From Skeletonema tropicum (lineage: Eukaryota; Bacillariophyta; Thalassiosirophyceae; Thalassiosirales; Thalassiosiraceae), in NCBI GenBank assembly GCA_037178625.1, contig CM074142.1, positions 1,922,001-1,986,000 of the forward strand: DNA of 64,000 bases, in the 5' to 3' direction. Below the pieces are notes generated by a model. That model saw only the letters and a program-made list of their open reading frames with translations. It did not search any database and was not told the origin of the DNA. The translations under genes were made by a program, and so were the position numbers. Below are positions 30,330 through 40,335 of this stretch, piece by piece; within the stretch, counting starts at the first letter, position 1; every line of letters begins with the position of its first letter.

Positions 30330-31949
30330 TTAGGCAACAACTTTCTTATCAATCCCCTGCGCTTGCTCTTGCTGCTCCCTCTCCATAATATCCTTCACAT
30401 ACTTGGTCAGCATGCTATCCAATTTCTCTCGTGGATCATGCAGAGGATTCACCGTATCCTCCACGACACCACTCACGGCATGATTTACATCTCGATGTTC
30501 CGCCTCATCCGCACGCACTGCTCTCATCACATCCAACACAGTTCCTTTCTCACCAAGATGCCAATACCCCTTGGCAATCTTGGGTGCATCCTGAGTCCTC
30601 CACTGTGCCAACTCGGAGCCCTCCTCAGCTTCCTCGATTGCCTTGATAATCTTCGTGTACGTCATGCATGCCTCCTCTTCAATATATCCAACGAATCGAT
30701 GACAAAATGCCGGAGAGGCCACATATGCCAATCCAAACCCAGTTGCAAAGACTCCCTGAGCTCCAATCACTGCCACACGAAAGATCATTCCAGGATCCTT
30801 CAATCGGATAAATGTCAACAAATGCATACGTTCATTATTCGCCTCCTCCAAGAACATGTTCAACATCCCTCCATCCCTCGTCATATTCCTCAAACTTCGA
30901 AAGTGACGAATGATCGCCGCCACCATACCAGGAATGGCTGCCACAGTCTCCAAAAAGATGGCTCGGTTCAAAATCTTCTCGGGGGTCATACTGCCCCGAT
31001 TCCAACCAGTGGCTTGATCAAATCCGAACCGGAAGCATTTGACTGCGAATAGTGCACCCTTGTCTAGTTTGGTGATGGGTGGGACGTGTGTTAGTTCGAT
31101 GTTGAGTTGTTCGGGTGTATACTTTCCATGTGTCTTGGAGAACACTGTTGATATATATGTGTATGTGTGTTGACGGTAGAAGTAGTAGAAGATAGAATTA
31201 GTGGTCACAATGATTCACAGAGAAGTAGATAGTGCAAGCATCAGCATCATGATGACGAAAATAAGAGCAAACTTGCTACTTGCACAAAAAGGTAGACATA
31301 CGCATCCAAACAAATCCAACACGCAAGTCCCGATCCCAAGCGGATGAGTCTTAAACTTGCCCCCCTCCACCAAGGGACTCGTCTCACCCTCAATCATCTC
31401 CCCACCGCCACTTGTACTCTTCTCATCAATCGCCGCATCCAAGGCCTCGAGGAAGCGCATGACCTCCACCCCATGCCCACCAGTCGACGTGTAGAACAAT
31501 TCAGCGAGTTCAACCACCTCATCATCGGTGAAGGATGTGGCATGTTTTGAGAGGAGGAGTTTGAGTTCGTCAGAGTCGATGATGCCATTTTTGTCGAGAT
31601 CTACGGAGTTGAGGTCGGAGAGGATGGCGGTGCGGACTTTGGGGGAGAGGTTTTGGAGGAAGCCGAGGCCTGAGTTATTCTCTGCCTCTGCGAGCTTGAT
31701 GATGTTGCTGCTGTGGATGGAGCGACGGCTGTTGCTTTTGATATGATGTTGATGATACGGTTGTCCGCCGCTGCTGCCGCTGCTGCTGCTGCTGTTGAAA
31801 CGGAAGCTGCCGCTTGTGGTGCTTGTCAACGAAGGAACAGCAAGTCGGCTCCATGTGACACAAGATTTGGTAGCTGAGCCACCGATGAGCGTGCTCTTGG
31901 TGGTGAGTAGACGTCTGCCGTACCGAATTAGAGTTGCTTCGAGAGTCAT
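30330..31949 (-). CDS. AOX: AOX-A, EF-hand alternative oxidase, right copy
   Basis: Same layout as the left AOX-A: leader from ATG 31949 (MTLEATLIRYGRR), Ser/Gly run (SSSSGSSGG, shorter than the left Gly run), canonical EF-hand loop DLDKNGIIDSDE, a degenerate second hand with GGHGVEV, and an intron of uncertain donor ending at the atatcaacag acceptor. The catalytic exon has LETVAAIPG, NERMHL, IEEEA and RADEAEHRDVNH. An in-frame upstream ATG (31979) is possible because the upstream sequence differs from the left copy. The distance to the TGACGTCA element is about 360 nt instead of 163 nt, so expression of the two copies may differ. Confidence 0.88.
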
Positions 31950-31976
31950 TGATATTGACTGATTGATAGTTGGATC

Positions 31977-32163
31977 CAAGCTTCGGTAGAAGATTAGAGC
32001 TGTAGTATCTTTTGATTATGGTGGTGATGGATAGAGGGAGGTGGGCTCAAATTTTAAATTTTGCTGCGGTGTTTCTCCTCCTCCTCCTCCTCCTCCTCCT
32101 CCTTCGTCAGATAATTTTTGAATTTGGGAGTCCGTCTCTACTGGAGTTTCGAGCCGAAGCTTG
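31977..32163. repeat. About 180-bp segment unique to right AOX-A promoter
   Basis: It lies between caagcttcgg (31977-31986) and its complement ccgaagcttg (about 32154-32163) and is absent from the left arm. It includes a CTC-repeat run (ctcctcctcctcctcctcct). It could be an insertion in the right arm or a deletion in the left. No coding content. Confidence 0.6.
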
Positions 32164-32305
32164 CTGCTGCCGCACACAATGGATATAGTGATTGGATAGA
32201 CGCATTAGTGAAAAAATATGACACTACCAAGTTTGAAAAGAGCCAAAGAGGAGGATTTTTGTACTACGACGGAATTACTATTGAAAAAAGAGGCAGCTTC
32301 GGAGA

Positions 32306-32321
32306 GGCTGACGTCAGCACG
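32306..32321. promoter_or_regulatory. CRE-like palindrome upstream of AOX-A (right)
   Basis: ggctgacgtcagcacgt with core 32310-32317; same block as at 21052-21067, placed about 360 nt upstream of ATG 31949 on the minus strand because of the extra segment at 31977-32163. Confidence 0.6.
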
Positions 32322-32404
32322 TGTCGGAGAATTACAGTCTGTAAAACACTGCACAGAGAAAGCACGTTCTGTCGTGGGTGGGCCTTGTTAGAAAAAGGCG
32401 TCTC

Positions 32405-32500
32405 CATTCCATGGCGCAGTACATCATGGTGACAAGAAGCACGAGGCCTGATCTGATTGAGGCTGTGTACTATTTGGCGAGGAGTCTAAAGTATCTCTGC
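32405..32500 (+). mobile_element. Possible copia-type RT remnant, right arm
   Basis: The plus-strand frame reads HSMAQYIMVTRSTRPDLIEA followed by VYYLARSLK, which resembles the conserved block following the copia RT catalytic motif (xLxYLxxxTRPDIxxAVxxLSR). Only about 30 residues remain. Confidence 0.35.
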
Positions 32501-32539
32501 ATTATGTGCCAAGAGAAACACCGTCTATCTGCTATTCAT

Positions 32540-32935
32540 CTTGATCTTGACCACTTCTGCTGATCATGAGATTCATTTTCTCCTCTAGTTCTTTGACCCT
32601 GACCTTTTGATACTGCAATTGCTCCTGCAGAAAGTTATTATGATCCTACATGGCTTGTTCCTTCAGGGTTTTGTTCTCGATCTCTAGCTCTAGCTTCTTG
32701 ATACATCGAGATCGAGCGCAAGCGATCTCGTTTGGCGCTTCATCTTCATTCCGACGTTTACCACACAAGGCAATATCACAGCTCTTGCAGATTCGTACTG
32801 CGTGTATGCCTTGATCCTCGTTGCAATTGTCTCAGAAATTGTCACCACAGCCTTGACAAGAAGGCCAACTATCATGTCTATGTCCACAGTCATGGCAGAA
32901 ATCTTCTTACCACTCTCTGTGTCGCTCACGAATTC
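32540..32935 (-). pseudogene. Zinc-cluster C-terminal fragment, right copy
   Basis: Mirror of 20442-20838, with the same internal stop and coiled-coil tail remnant. Confidence 0.65.
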
Positions 32936-32973
32936 AGTGCTTTAGTTAGATTATCCAATGCCAGCGCCCCACG

Positions 32974-34074
32974 TCAGACTGCCATGCTTTTGATTTTCTC
33001 CTCAAGTGCTTCGACTTGTTCCTTCAGTTCTTTGATTTCGGTGTTTACTTTCTCCTCCATTCGTCCGACTTGCTGCTTTAGCTCTATGTCTATGTTCTCA
33101 GCTTTCACCGCAACAATTTCGTTTCGGAAGTCCTTAATCTTCTCCCTCTTCTCCATCAAAAGTAAAAAGGCAGTCATTTTGATACATCCGGCGCAATCAT
33201 TCTCGTCAGGAAATTCATGTCGGCACATACGAGCCAAGCATTTACCACAGCTCAACGTCTCACAAGTTTCGCAGAAACGAATTGCGTCAAAGTCTTTTTT
33301 GTTGTTGCAGTCGCCACAGAATTCATCACCACAGCCGTTACAAACAGCCCAGTCAACATCATAATCATGTTCGCAGAAATCACAATGTTCCTTATGACAG
33401 TCATCACAATGATACCTCATATCGCAATTCTGACAAAATTGCCTTTCATAGTTGCAACAACCTTTCCACTCGCTGTGCTCCTCTGTGATGCATTCTTTGC
33501 ATACGAATTCATGGCAAGTCCCGTCGGAACACGGTTTTAACTCTTCACAATCCACACAAATGTAACTGTGGCAGCAGCCGCAAAATTTCTTTTCCTGGCA
33601 ATTTATACAAAGTCGTCTTTCGCAAACACCGCAACAGGTGAGAATGTTGTCACCGTCATCGTCCTCACAGTATGCACAATAGTGATTCAGACATTCATAG
33701 CACGTATATTTTTGAATTGTACAAAAGTTGAGAAAGTCAAACCAGCTCTCATTCTGTACGGGAATGATTCTATTGCACTTGAGACAGTTTTTAACACCAC
33801 GACTGAGCAACAATTCATCATAGCGATGGAGGAATTGTTCGAATTGTCTGAATTGAGCGCATTCTCCCCCCCTGTACCTGTACCACACACTTGGGCGCTG
33901 TAGATGCCTCAATGCACAGCCCTCCCTTTCAATAATGCTATCCAATATTGGCAGCACTGATCCAGAATGTCCTTCCTTTCCTCGAACTGCCACCACATGA
34001 CTTTGAAACGGGAAATGGGGGACGGCGAATAGGAAGGTAATACAGAATAATTCTTTCATGTTGAACTCTCTCAT
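32974..34074 (-). CDS. Zinc-cluster (multi-CxxC) coiled-coil protein, right copy
   Basis: About 366 codons from ATG 34074, nearly identical to 19303-20397. Differences include GECAQF for GESAQF, QKYTCYEC for QQYTCYEC, a C-to-Y change in CCNYERQFC that removes one cysteine of a CxxC pair, and two extra residues (ID) in the coiled coil. The Cys loss suggests relaxed constraint on this copy or ongoing divergence. The leader is the same LRR-antisense-derived one as in the left copy. Confidence 0.75.
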   Translation of the reverse strand: MREFNMKELFCITFLFAVPHFPFQSHVVAVRGKEGHSGSVLPILDSIIEREGCALRHLQRPSVWYRYRGGECAQFRQFEQFLHRYDELLLSRGVKNCLKCNRIIPVQNESWFDFLNFCTIQKYTCYECLNHYCAYCEDDDGDNILTCCGVCERRLCINCQEKKFCGCCHSYICVDCEELKPCSDGTCHEFVCKECITEEHSEWKGCCNYERQFCQNCDMRYHCDDCHKEHCDFCEHDYDVDWAVCNGCGDEFCGDCNNKKDFDAIRFCETCETLSCGKCLARMCRHEFPDENDCAGCIKMTAFLLLMEKREKIKDFRNEIVAVKAENIDIELKQQVGRMEEKVNTEIKELKEQVEALEEKIKSMAV

Positions 34075-34485
34075 CTGTTTCCTTGTCAATGCAGAGGGGG
34101 GAATGAATAAAGTCTATGTCTATGGGATGGTATCTCCGTAGAATCAAGATTCCACTATACTTAATTTGAATTCTAGAGTAAACAGAACGCCTACCTCCTT
34201 AAATGAACAACTGGCTGGTCTCTTCCAAGCAATTCATCAGCACAGTATTAGCTGGCAAATAGGTGACCTCAACCAAGTGGACTTTGATGACCTGAGAGGA
34301 TAAGAATCGCTTCGAACTTTAGCCAAAACTCAGTGTCGTTTGCCATAAAGGGAGAGTCACAGCATGCCCATCATTTAGCACAGATAAACTCCATCAAAAC
34401 TTTCTAGAGCATCACTTCAACATATCGTCTCATAGATTATATGCATTAAGTTTCATATGTATCAAAATTCACGAGCACTTGCACT

Positions 34486-35949
34486 TCAGGCAACAACTTT
34501 CTTATCAACCCCCTTCTCTTGCTGCTCCCTCTCCATAATATCCTTCACATACTTGGTCAACATGCTATCCAATCTCTCTCTTGGATCATAGAGAGGATTC
34601 ACCGTATCCTCCGCAACACCACTAACAGCATGATTCACATCTCGATGTTCTGCCTCATCCGCACGCACTGCCCTCATCACATCCAACACAGTCCCCTTCT
34701 CCCCAAGATGCCAATACCCCTTGGCAATCTTGGGTGCATCCTGAGTCCTCCACTGTGCCAACTCGGATCCTTCCTCAGCTTCCTCAATCGCCTTGATAAT
34801 CTTAGTGTAGGTTATAACCGCCTCCTCTTCAATATATCCAACGAATCGATGACAAAATGCCGGAGAGGCCACATACGCCAATCCAAACCCAGTAGCAAAC
34901 ACTCCCTGCGCTCCAATCACTGCTGCCCGAAAGATCATTCCAGGATCCTTCAATCGGATAAATGTCAACAAATGCATACGTTCATTATTCGCCTCCTCCA
35001 GGAACATGTTCAACATTCCCCCATCTCTCGTCATGTTTCTCAAACTACGAAAGTGACGAATGATCGCTGCCACCATTCCGGGAATGGCTGCCACTGTCTC
35101 CAAAAAGATGGCTCGGTTGAGAATTTTGTTGGTGGTCATACTACCCCGATTCCAACCGGTAGCTTGATCAAATCCAAATCGGAAGCATCTGACTGCAAAC
35201 AGTGCACCATGGTCCATTTTGGTGACAGGTGGGACATGTGTCAGTTCAACATTAAGTTGTTCAGGAGTATACTTTCCATGAGTCTTGGAGAACATATATT
35301 CACTAGCACAAGTCCCAATCCCAAGCGGATGAGTCTTGAACTTGCCCTCCTCCACCAAAGGACTCGTTTCACCGTCAATCATTTCTCCACCGCCACTTGT
35401 ACTCTTGTCATCAATCGCTGCATCTAATGCCTCGAGGAAGCGCATGACCTCCACGCCGTGTCCGCCAGTCGAGGCGTAGAACAGTTCAGCGAGTTCGACA
35501 ACCTCGTCGTCGGTGAAGGAGGTGGCATGTTTGGAGAGGAGGAGTTTGAGTTCGTCTGAGTCGATGACTCCGTTTTGGTCGAGATCAACTGCGTGGAGAT
35601 CGGAGAGGATGGCGCTGCGGACTTTGGGGGGGAGGTTTTGGAGGAAGCCGAGGCCTAAGTTGTTATTCTTTGTGTCTGCGAGTTTGATGATGTTGCTGCT
35701 GTGGATGGAGCGGCGGTTGATGCTGTCGATAGGATGATCTTGATATTGTTGTGCTGGAAAAGTGCCAACTACGCCGCCGCCGCTGCTGCTGCTGTTGAAA
35801 CGGAAGCTGTCGCTCGTGGTGCTTGTCAACGAAGCAGCAAGTCGGCTCCATGAGACACAAGTTTGGTTGGTTGAGGCACCGACGAGCGTGCTGCTCTTGG
35901 CGGCGACAAGACGTCTGCCGTAACGGAGTAGAGTTGCTTCGAGAGTCAT
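34486..35949 (-). CDS. AOX: AOX-B, complete EF-hand alternative oxidase
   Basis: 487 codons with no intron from ATG 35949. Residues 1-50: Arg/Ser-rich mitochondrial-type leader. EF-hand loop D122-E133 (DLDQNGVIDSDE) with acidic/Asn ligands at loop positions 1, 3, 5, 9 and 12. Residues 150-176: a second hand without Ca2+ ligands. AOX core from about 219: LETVAAIPG (283-291), NERMHL (322-327), IEEEA (373-377), RADEAEHRDVNH (429-440), giving the four Glu and two His of the di-iron centre. Core AOX proteins are usually about 300-350 residues, so the extra length is the leader and EF-hand. The EF-hand in cis with the oxidase suggests Ca2+ control of quinol oxidation (inference). Its left copy has lost residues 1-207. 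Confidence 0.92.
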   Translation of the reverse strand: MTLEATLLRYGRRLVAAKSSTLVGASTNQTCVSWSRLAASLTSTTSDSFRFNSSSSGGGVVGTFPAQQYQDHPIDSINRRSIHSSNIIKLADTKNNNLGLGFLQNLPPKVRSAILSDLHAVDLDQNGVIDSDELKLLLSKHATSFTDDEVVELAELFYASTGGHGVEVMRFLEALDAAIDDKSTSGGGEMIDGETSPLVEEGKFKTHPLGIGTCASEYMFSKTHGKYTPEQLNVELTHVPPVTKMDHGALFAVRCFRFGFDQATGWNRGSMTTNKILNRAIFLETVAAIPGMVAAIIRHFRSLRNMTRDGGMLNMFLEEANNERMHLLTFIRLKDPGMIFRAAVIGAQGVFATGFGLAYVASPAFCHRFVGYIEEEAVITYTKIIKAIEEAEEGSELAQWRTQDAPKIAKGYWHLGEKGTVLDVMRAVRADEAEHRDVNHAVSGVAEDTVNPLYDPRERLDSMLTKYVKDIMEREQQEKGVDKKVVA

Positions 35950-36118
35950 TGATACTGATTGATTGATACAGTTGGATTGCGCTTGGTTTTATGTCGTAGG
36001 ATTTGGAATTTATGCAAGAGTGCACAACGAAAAGTTTCTTAAACTTTTTTTGAAAGGTGAAAGGATTTTCTACTTTGGAATTAGTATCAATAAAAAAGAG
36101 CCACTTCGGGATTCGGGA

Positions 36119-36134
36119 AGGCTGACGTCAGCAC
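36119..36134. promoter_or_regulatory. CRE-like palindrome upstream of AOX-B
   Basis: aggctgacgtcagcaca with core TGACGTCA at 36123-36130, 174 nt upstream of ATG 35949, followed by cggagaattacagtctgt as in AOX-A. Conservation across two diverged paralogues whose other upstream sequence differs supports a functional element. Confidence 0.65.
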
Positions 36135-36149
36135 ATCTCGGAGAATTAC

Positions 36150-36697
36150 AGTCTGTAAAACACCGGTACCAAAACACCGCACTGCCTGCTGCGTTCTACT
36201 TATTGTACTTATGTGCCTCTCGGCCTTTCCGATGTCCATCCGTCCATCCGTCCATCCGATTCCGCGTCTTTTTGTAAAAGCACAGAGCCTGAGGCATTGT
36301 ATTGTACTGTCGTATTGTACTATATTTAGAAGGAGTCACTGTTTCTACTTATCGTCAGTTTTGTGGGCGAGAAGGGAGGCAAGAAGGAGGAAAGGTCGAC
36401 TTCTCTGGATGCTCTGGGTAGCAGCTACGTCACAACTGTAGGATGATGCAGATAATCATTGTATGTGGAGGGCAGTCCAGATCACAATATTATCTGTAGT
36501 CATGATGGCAACAGATATATATTGAAAGTCAATCATGCTTGGAAGAGATTGGCTTGTTGCTCATTTGAAGGAGGGAGGGTTCACTAGATAGAGTTATATT
36601 AATATGGAATCTTGATTCTATGGAAATACCACCCCAAACATAGACTTTATCATTCCCCCCTCTGCATTGACAGTGAAAAAGATGAGAGAGTTCAACA
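36150..36697. other. Intergenic, AOX-flank relic
   Basis: 36530-36697 is a diverged version of the AOX-to-zinc-cluster intergenic sequence at 19150-19300 (shared cttggaagagat, ttcattccccc, agatgagagagttcaaca). The rest shows only short repeats such as catccgtccatccgtccatc near 36235. Confidence 0.55.
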
Positions 36698-37728
36698 TTA
36701 CCTTCCTATTCGGCCGTTCCCCCTTTCAAAGTCATGTGGTGGCAGTTCGAGGAAAGGAAGGACATTCTGGATCACAACATTCATATCCGCCCTATCCGTC
36801 ACATGACTCTCTGCTCTCGCAGGAACAGAGGCAGCAGCTTCTACCTTGCGCTTCTTCACACGGCCCTCCGCCCCCTCTACTCCATCAGACGCCTGATCGC
36901 TTTCAAAAAGACTCTTCTCCCACAAAGCAATCGTTGTAGCGGCCTCATTTAAGAAGTGACGATGCTGCGTTATATAGTTGCCAAGTTTTTCACGCACCCG
37001 TTCAATCCATATCGCCTGTGTCTTCTCCTCCTCATCGCAGTCGTCAACATCACGATAATAACCAGCACATGCATTGGGAAGAGTCTGATTGATTGCATCA
37101 ATTTCATTATTAACATCATCCCTCCAGTCCTCCAATTGTAAAGCGGCAATTGTATCACGAAGCGCCTCCTCTTCAAGTAAATTTACGTGCTTTAACATTT
37201 CACACCCCATGACAACAATACTGTTTTCATCCCATGAAGATATAACTGCAAATGGGACGGTAATTTGTTCCAGAAAGGTGCAGTTTGCAAATGCCAATCC
37301 ATAAATTTGTTCCAGCTTGTCACTAAAAATCGCACTTGTGAGAGCTTTACAATTCAGAAAGGCATAAGCCCAAACAATCCTGACGGATGACAAGTCAAGG
37401 TTATTCAAAGACTTGCAGTGAGCGAATGCTGCATCCTCAATTACTTCCAGTTTGCCAAATTCCACACCTGAGAGGATGGGACAATCATGGAATGCACAGT
37501 CTTCAACATGTGTTACGCCCGGCATGACAACTCGTCTCAAGCGACGGCAGCATTGGAATGCACACCCTGCAATTCTTTTGATATCGACATGACAAATAAC
37601 TTCTTCGATGTTGGGATGATAAAAAAAGCCAGTGAAGGAACGGTGTCGATTGATCCATCGATGAGGACACGAGTGATGTGCTTGGGAATATCACTACGAG
37701 ATTGCCCCGTGTAGATGAATTGCTCCAT
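36698..37728 (-). pseudogene. BspA-type LRR_5 protein with one frameshift
   Basis: From ATG 37728 the frame reads MEQFIYTGQSRSDIPKHITR and VLIDGSIDTVPSLAFF, then a 7-A run (37621-37627 plus strand) shifts it; adding one base would continue YHPNIEEVICHVDIKRIAG and the repeats. LRR_5 units follow (VEDCAFHDCPILSGVEFGKL, IEDAAFAHCKSLNNLDLSSV, VWAYAFLNCKALTSAIF, IYGLAFANCTFLEQITVP). The C-terminal half is helical and charged, with an NLS-like VKKRKVE. This LRR type is abundant in diatoms; it binds ligands but its role is unknown. The single homopolymer shift may be an assembly error rather than a mutation. Confidence 0.75.
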
Positions 37729-37826
37729 CGTCACCAACCAATTCAAGTAACTTCTCTTGGAGTTAAGAAATAATATAGGCAGCGACCAACTGCCACTGCG
37801 CCTGGGAGCGAGCGAAGCGAGCGACC

Positions 37827-40335
37827 TTACTTCTCCAACAACAATTGACGCTATCCAAATGCACACACTGCGGTGCCAAATCGTGGAATATCCACGGCGA
37901 TTCCAACACGGGCTACGTCCTCACCGAATCCTCCTCGGGCATTCAACAATGCATCGTTCGTCCAGCGGGCACCACACAAGTCAAATTGGCACCGTGCGAT
38001 AGTACCGAACATCCGTACACGCCGTTGCAATTGCAATTTGCATCGGCCAAAGATATCGAAGCGATGAGTGCCCCCGGTGCACGATTGATTGGTGCTGCTG
38101 CCGATGGAGAAAAAAAGTTGGTGCAAAAGTTATTGAAGGAAGAAAAGATTGATGTCAATGCGAGAGATTGGGATGAGTTGACACCACTCATTCCTGCAGC
38201 GAGTAGTGGTCATTTGGATATTGTCAAGTTGTTATTGAAGGAGGGAGCGGATGTCAATGCTAAAGATAAAGATGGGATTACGGCCTTGATGGAGGCGAGT
38301 ATTCAGGGACATGTCAAGATTGTCGATTATTTGATCAAGGAGGGAGCCGAGGTGGATGCTACTGCCAATTCGGGTGTGACTGCCCTATGGTTGGCATCTG
38401 GCGAAGGCAAGGTGGATGTAGTCAAGGCCTTGTTGAAGAAACATGCCGATCCGAATAATGCACGTGCGGATAATATATCGGCATTGATGACTGCAGCGGT
38501 GGGGGGACATGCCGATGTGACCAAGTTGTTATTGGAGAATGGGGCCGATGCACGATTTGCGGATGGGGATGGAGTTACGGCTTTGATGAATGCTGCTGAG
38601 AATGGGAATACGGATGTGTTGAAGTTGTTGGTGGAGAGCAAGTCGGCTGGACAGGATGAGGAGAGCAAGGGAAGATATGTGGATTTGGTGTCCAATACGG
38701 GATTTACGGCGTTGATTATTGCATGTGCTCATGGACATACGGATGCCATCAAGTATCTTTGACGGATGCCAAGGTCGATGTGAATGCTATGCATGAAACA
38801 CATGTAACTCCACTCATGTATGCTGCGGCATCGGGACACATCGAGGCGATGAAATTGCTCTTTGATATTGGAAAGGTGGATGTCAATGAGATGCATTCGA
38901 ATGGTGGATCGGCACTTTTGGAGGCATCGACTGGTGGTGCTGGCGAGGCCATCAAGTTCTTATTGGAGAAGGGTGCCAAGCCCGATCTTATTGATATGGA
39001 TGGAGTGACTCCGTTGCATGCTGTCACCAGTAAGGGAGACTTGGATGGAACTACCGCCTTGTTGGGTGCTCTCAGTAAGAAAATGTCCAAGGCTGAACTT
39101 GTTGAACATATCAATTTACCTTCACATTCAGGAGGGACTGCTGTCATGTTTGCTGCCGCGGGAGGTCATCCCAAGTGCACGAAACTCATGATTGATAACG
39201 GTGCAGATGTGAATGCAATTGCTGTTGCTCGTCCTGACTATTTGGACAAGTTGGCCCAGATGATTGAAGATGGAACAGTTGATCCCAATGAAGATCCTCA
39301 TGTTGATGGAGTGACTGCTGTACATGTTGCCGCTGAGGAGGGTCACTTGGAATGTGTACAATTGTTAATTGATGCAGGTGCGGATGTTACAGTTTTGGAT
39401 GACGAAGAACGAACTCCACTCCTCCTTGCCCTCAAGGGCAACTACGGTGAAGTTGCTTCTGTCTTAGTCAAGGCCGGTGCCGATCCCAACACACCTTATG
39501 TTGACGAGGAGGGAGGATCACACAACATTCTCATGGATAGCATCATTGTTGAGAATGCTGACTTTGCACTACTTTTGATTGAGAAGGGTGCTGATTTGTA
39601 CCACAAAGATGATCACAAGGTTACAACACTGTTGCAGGCTGCTCATCGTGGCATTGTCAACGTAACTGAGGCCTTGTTGGCCAAGCATGCTGCTGCACCA
39701 AAGAAGGGAGAGGAGAACTGGGTCGACGAAGGTAGTGACGAGGGTGTTACACCACTATTGGCTTCAGCTTCCGAGGGCCACCTTGAAATTCTCAATATGC
39801 TTCTATCCACCGGTAAGGCTGATGTTAACGCCAAAGATAAAGAGGGTACCAACTCGTTGATGGCGGCAGCTGCTCGGGGACACTTGGATTGCATCAAGGC
39901 CTTGTTGCAAATCAAGGGCGTGGAAGTTAATGCTCAGAATACTGATGGCCACACCGCCTTGATGTTTGCTTACAATGGCAAAAACCAAGTCGAGACTCTG
40001 TGGGAAAGATATGCTCAATTTATTACAGACGCCAAGATGGAGAAGGGTGAAGGTGAGGATGGCAGTGCAGATAAGAAGGACGTCGATGATGGAGGCACCG
40101 GTCCATTGATTCAAGAGGCTCTTACAAACCACACCACACTTGTAGACCTTCTATTGAAGGCAGGAGCTGATACCACATTGAAGGATAAGGAAGGGCATGT
40201 TGCCGCTGATTTTGACTTCCAGCCAGATGCCGACGCAGAGTTATTGGAGAGGGAAGAGAAGGCCGAGAAGAAGAGGGATGAAAGTCGAAATGAGCTGTAA
40301 ATAAAATGGGATAAATATAATTAGAGCTAGAAGAT
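37827..40335 (+). pseudogene. Inverted, 5'-truncated copy of ankyrin gene
   Basis: High-identity copy of 25315-27825 in the opposite orientation. It starts around original residue 115, so the signal peptide and the first part of the Cys domain are missing. A T-run shortened by one base at 38757-38760 (tatctttgacgg, against taccttttgacgg) breaks the frame after DAIKYL; the second half is open to the same NEL stop. Upstream it is joined to an 18-bp gagcgag/gcgagcg-rich stretch and the LRR gene. It is probably non-functional, although the frameshift lies in a homopolymer. Confidence 0.85.

Larger units (their letters stand above)
29383..35331. repeat. Right arm of large inverted repeat
   Basis: Reverse complement of 18046-23802 with a low level of substitutions (for example zinc-cluster GECAQF for GESAQF) and one insertion of about 180 bp near 31977-32163. 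Unlike the left arm, homologous gene content continues past its outer end into the complete AOX-B 5' region. This suggests the right copy is the ancestral arrangement and the left arm the truncated duplicate. Confidence 0.9.
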
